From positions 62,001 through 126,000 of the forward strand of contig WGMH01000007.1 of NCBI GenBank assembly GCA_016125165.1: a DNA stretch of 64,000 nucleotides, written 5' to 3'. A program made the position numbers and the translations under genes. The stretch comes from Alphaproteobacteria bacterium. Lineage in GTDB: Bacteria; Pseudomonadota; Alphaproteobacteria; Micropepsales; Micropepsaceae. Below the pieces are notes generated by a model. The model had not been told where the DNA came from and did no database searches. It saw only the letters and a program-made list of their open reading frames with translations. Shown here in pieces: positions 62,524 through 64,000 of the stretch (position 1 is the first letter of the stretch; the number at the start of each line of letters is the position of its first letter).

Positions 62524-63422
62524 GCAGGGCGCGCGCATCCAAAGGACGCATCGTTCCGCGCGAAGCCGGCGCGGCACCGCTCGATATCGTGATTGGCATA
62601 ATGGCATTTCTGGCGGCATTGGCACTGGGCGCTTCGCTCTTGGCCGAGCGCGCGTCGCTTTCCTGGCAGGCCGGTTTGGCCGACAGGCTGACGGTGCAGA
62701 TATTGCCACCGGAGCGCGGATCGGCAGCACCGATGCTGGATGCAGAAACCGAGGCGGTTCTTGCAATCCTGCGACGCACGGACGGCATCGCCTATGCCGC
62801 GCCGGTGAGCCGGGAAGAATCGCTGGCGCTGGTGAAACCCTGGCTTGGCGCCGACGCATTGGTCGCCGAATTGCCGCTGCCACGGCTGATCGATGCGAAG
62901 ATCATTCCGGGCATGAGCGTGAATGTTCCACAGCTGGCGCGCGAACTGAAAGCGGCTGCGCCGCACTCGCTTCTGGACGATCATTCGCATTGGGCCGGAC
63001 GATTGAAGGGCCTTGCAGACGGTGTGCGCTATTCGGCCTATGCCATCCTGCTGCTGATCGCCGTTGCCACGACAGCGACCGTTTCGTTCGCTACGCGCGC
63101 AGGACTGGAAGCGCATCACGATATTGTGGAGCTGCTGCACCAGATGGGCGCCACCGCGGGTTTCATCGCGCGCGCGTTCGAGCGGCACTATTTCGTGTCC
63201 ACCGTGCTGGCCTCGCTGGTGGGTGCGATTGTCGCAGCCGCGCTGTTTCTGGCGGCGGGCGGCCTAGAATTTGCCGGATTTGAAGCCGTACCATTCCTGC
63301 CGCCGCTTTCGCTTAACGCAAATGAGCTAGTGTGGCTGGCGGCGGTGCCGGCGGTTTCCGGACTGATTGCCTGGGCCACGGCGCGGCTATCGGTTCTGGC
63401 GGCCTTGCGCCGCATCTATTGA
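62520..63422 (+). CDS. ftsX: Cell division protein FtsX
   Basis: 300 residues, four predicted membrane segments (about 22-42, 168-190, 215-245, 265-290) and an extracellular domain between the first two, as in FtsX. RLTVQILPPERGSAAPMLDAETEAV, the large periplasmic loop, then HQMGATAGFIARAFERHYFVSTVLASLVGAIVAAALF in parts. It anchors FtsE and transmits its ATPase cycle to septal amidases. The start codon overlaps ftsE (ATGA). Confidence 0.93.
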
Positions 63423-63478
63423 ATTGACGTATTGCACCATGCGCGCGCGCAAGAGCGCCTTTGAAGAAGGAAGACGCA

Positions 63479-64000
63479 TTGCAGAAGAGTTCGGCAACAA
63501 GGCGCGTGTTGGGCAGTGCTGTCGCACTTGCCTTCGCCTACATGGCCGGTTTCTTTCTTTACGCTTTCTCGTTGCCGAAAACACCGGAAAGCGTGGACAA
63601 GGCCGACGCGATCGTGGCGCTGACCGGGGGCGACGCGCGGCTGGACGCAGCCGTAAATCTTCTGGAACACGGCAAGGCCAAACGGCTTCTCATCAGTGGC
63701 GTGCATCCATCCACCACCAAAGCCGTTCTGAAAAAACTCGCGCACGGCGGACGGCGCTTCGATTGCTGCGCCGATCTGGGCTTCTCTGCCGCCAACACGC
63801 GCGGCAATGCCGAGGAAGCCGCGGACTGGATGACGACGCATCACTTTCGCAGTCTCATCCTTGTGACCGCGCGCTACCACATGCCGCGCAGCCTCGCCGA
63901 ATTCGGCGCAGACATGCCCAAGACCCGCATCGTGCCCTATCCGGTGGATCCCAACAGCATTGATCTGGACGGCTGGTGGCACAATGGCCGCGCGCTGCGC
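63479..64000 (+). CDS. YdcF/SanA/ElyC (DUF218) family protein, 3' end outside window
   Basis: At least 174 residues, TTG start at 63479 with AAGGA 7 nt upstream; there is no in-frame ATG before residue 22. One N-terminal membrane segment (about 14-30; ALAFAYMAGFFLYAF), then the DUF218 fold: KADAIVALTGGDARLDAAVNLLEHGKAKRLLISG, an NTRGNAEEAADW helix and SLILVTARYHMPRSLAEF. SanA/ElyC relatives act in envelope barrier function and peptidoglycan metabolism. Its place after ftsEX is common in Alphaproteobacteria and is often followed by plsC. Confidence 0.86.
   Translation, partial: MQKSSATRRVLGSAVALAFAYMAGFFLYAFSLPKTPESVDKADAIVALTGGDARLDAAVNLLEHGKAKRLLISGVHPSTTKAVLKKLAHGGRRFDCCADLGFSAANTRGNAEEAADWMTTHHFRSLILVTARYHMPRSLAEFGADMPKTRIVPYPVDPNSIDLDGWWHNGRALR

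Overview
The window reads as one contiguous piece of an alphaproteobacterial chromosome: GC-rich, densely coded, with no insertion sequences, phage genes, CRISPR arrays, rRNA or tRNA that I could recognise. Pointers to Alphaproteobacteria are a complete Caulobacter-style Cpa/Tad pilus cluster, CtrA-type TTAA-N7-TTAA sites in front of its pilin, the kdsB/cycM neighbourhood, the argH-lptM-lysA-TIGR02302 arrangement, the mesaconyl-CoA hydratase gene of the ethylmalonyl-CoA pathway, and a btaA-btaB betaine-lipid pair. I cannot name the genus from sequence alone.

Layout. 1-7 kb: partial kdsB, a membrane-anchored cytochrome c, a GhrA-like reductase, an M17 aminopeptidase, a glutathione transferase, a CPBP-family membrane protease divergent from a PadR regulator (with a palindrome inside the shared promoter), and an orphan TAXI-type binding protein. 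7-25 kb: a Tad/Flp pilus region. It holds a TadD-like TPR lipoprotein, then (after a LysR/WrbA pair) a long minus-strand operon flp-cpaA-cpaB-cpaC-cpaD-cpaE-cpaF-tadB-tadC, a divergent stand-alone secretin N-domain protein, two tandem TadG-like von Willebrand proteins apparently co-transcribed with a sterol-desaturase-family gene, and two TadE-like minor pilins. 25-30 kb: tesB, the betaine-lipid genes btaA-btaB, an OmpA-family porin with a 19-proline linker, and a secreted unknown protein. 30-40 kb: tryptophan 2,3-dioxygenase with a CaiB-type CoA transferase, asd, a pyridoxal kinase, a CitE-like lyase with mesaconyl-CoA hydratase and zapE, and a UbiH-type hydroxylase. 40-54 kb: glnK-amtB, a DapC-like aminotransferase overlapping ftsK, a PH-domain protein, a periplasmic cytochrome c beside a Cyc2-like cytochrome-porin fusion, etfB-etfA-hbd, a serine hydrolase, a metallo-beta-lactamase-fold protein and a Gfo/Idh/MocA oxidoreductase. 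54-64 kb: a TlpA-like thioredoxin, argH-lptM-lysA-TIGR02302, a phosphoribosyltransferase, a zinc-ribbon protein, ftsE-ftsX and a partial YdcF-family gene that starts with TTG.

The most interesting parts are the pilus region and the cytochrome-porin. Two perfect CtrA-type sites flank the divergent pilin promoters, and a hairpin with a T-rich tail separates the pilin from the rest of its operon. Together these suggest cell-cycle-timed transcription with excess pilin mRNA. The tandem TadG-like proteins carry a large Cys/Ser/Thr-rich insertion within the adhesive domain. The cytochrome-porin (one CxxCH heme site followed by a predicted beta barrel), next to a soluble cytochrome c, resembles outer-membrane electron-uptake modules of the Cyc2 type.

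Genes are packed tightly. Four of the thirteen convergent gene pairs overlap by exactly 4 nt, so that the two stop codons share bases, and many same-strand pairs overlap by 1 or 4 nt. Start sites were chosen by Shine-Dalgarno spacing and family length, and several are non-ATG.
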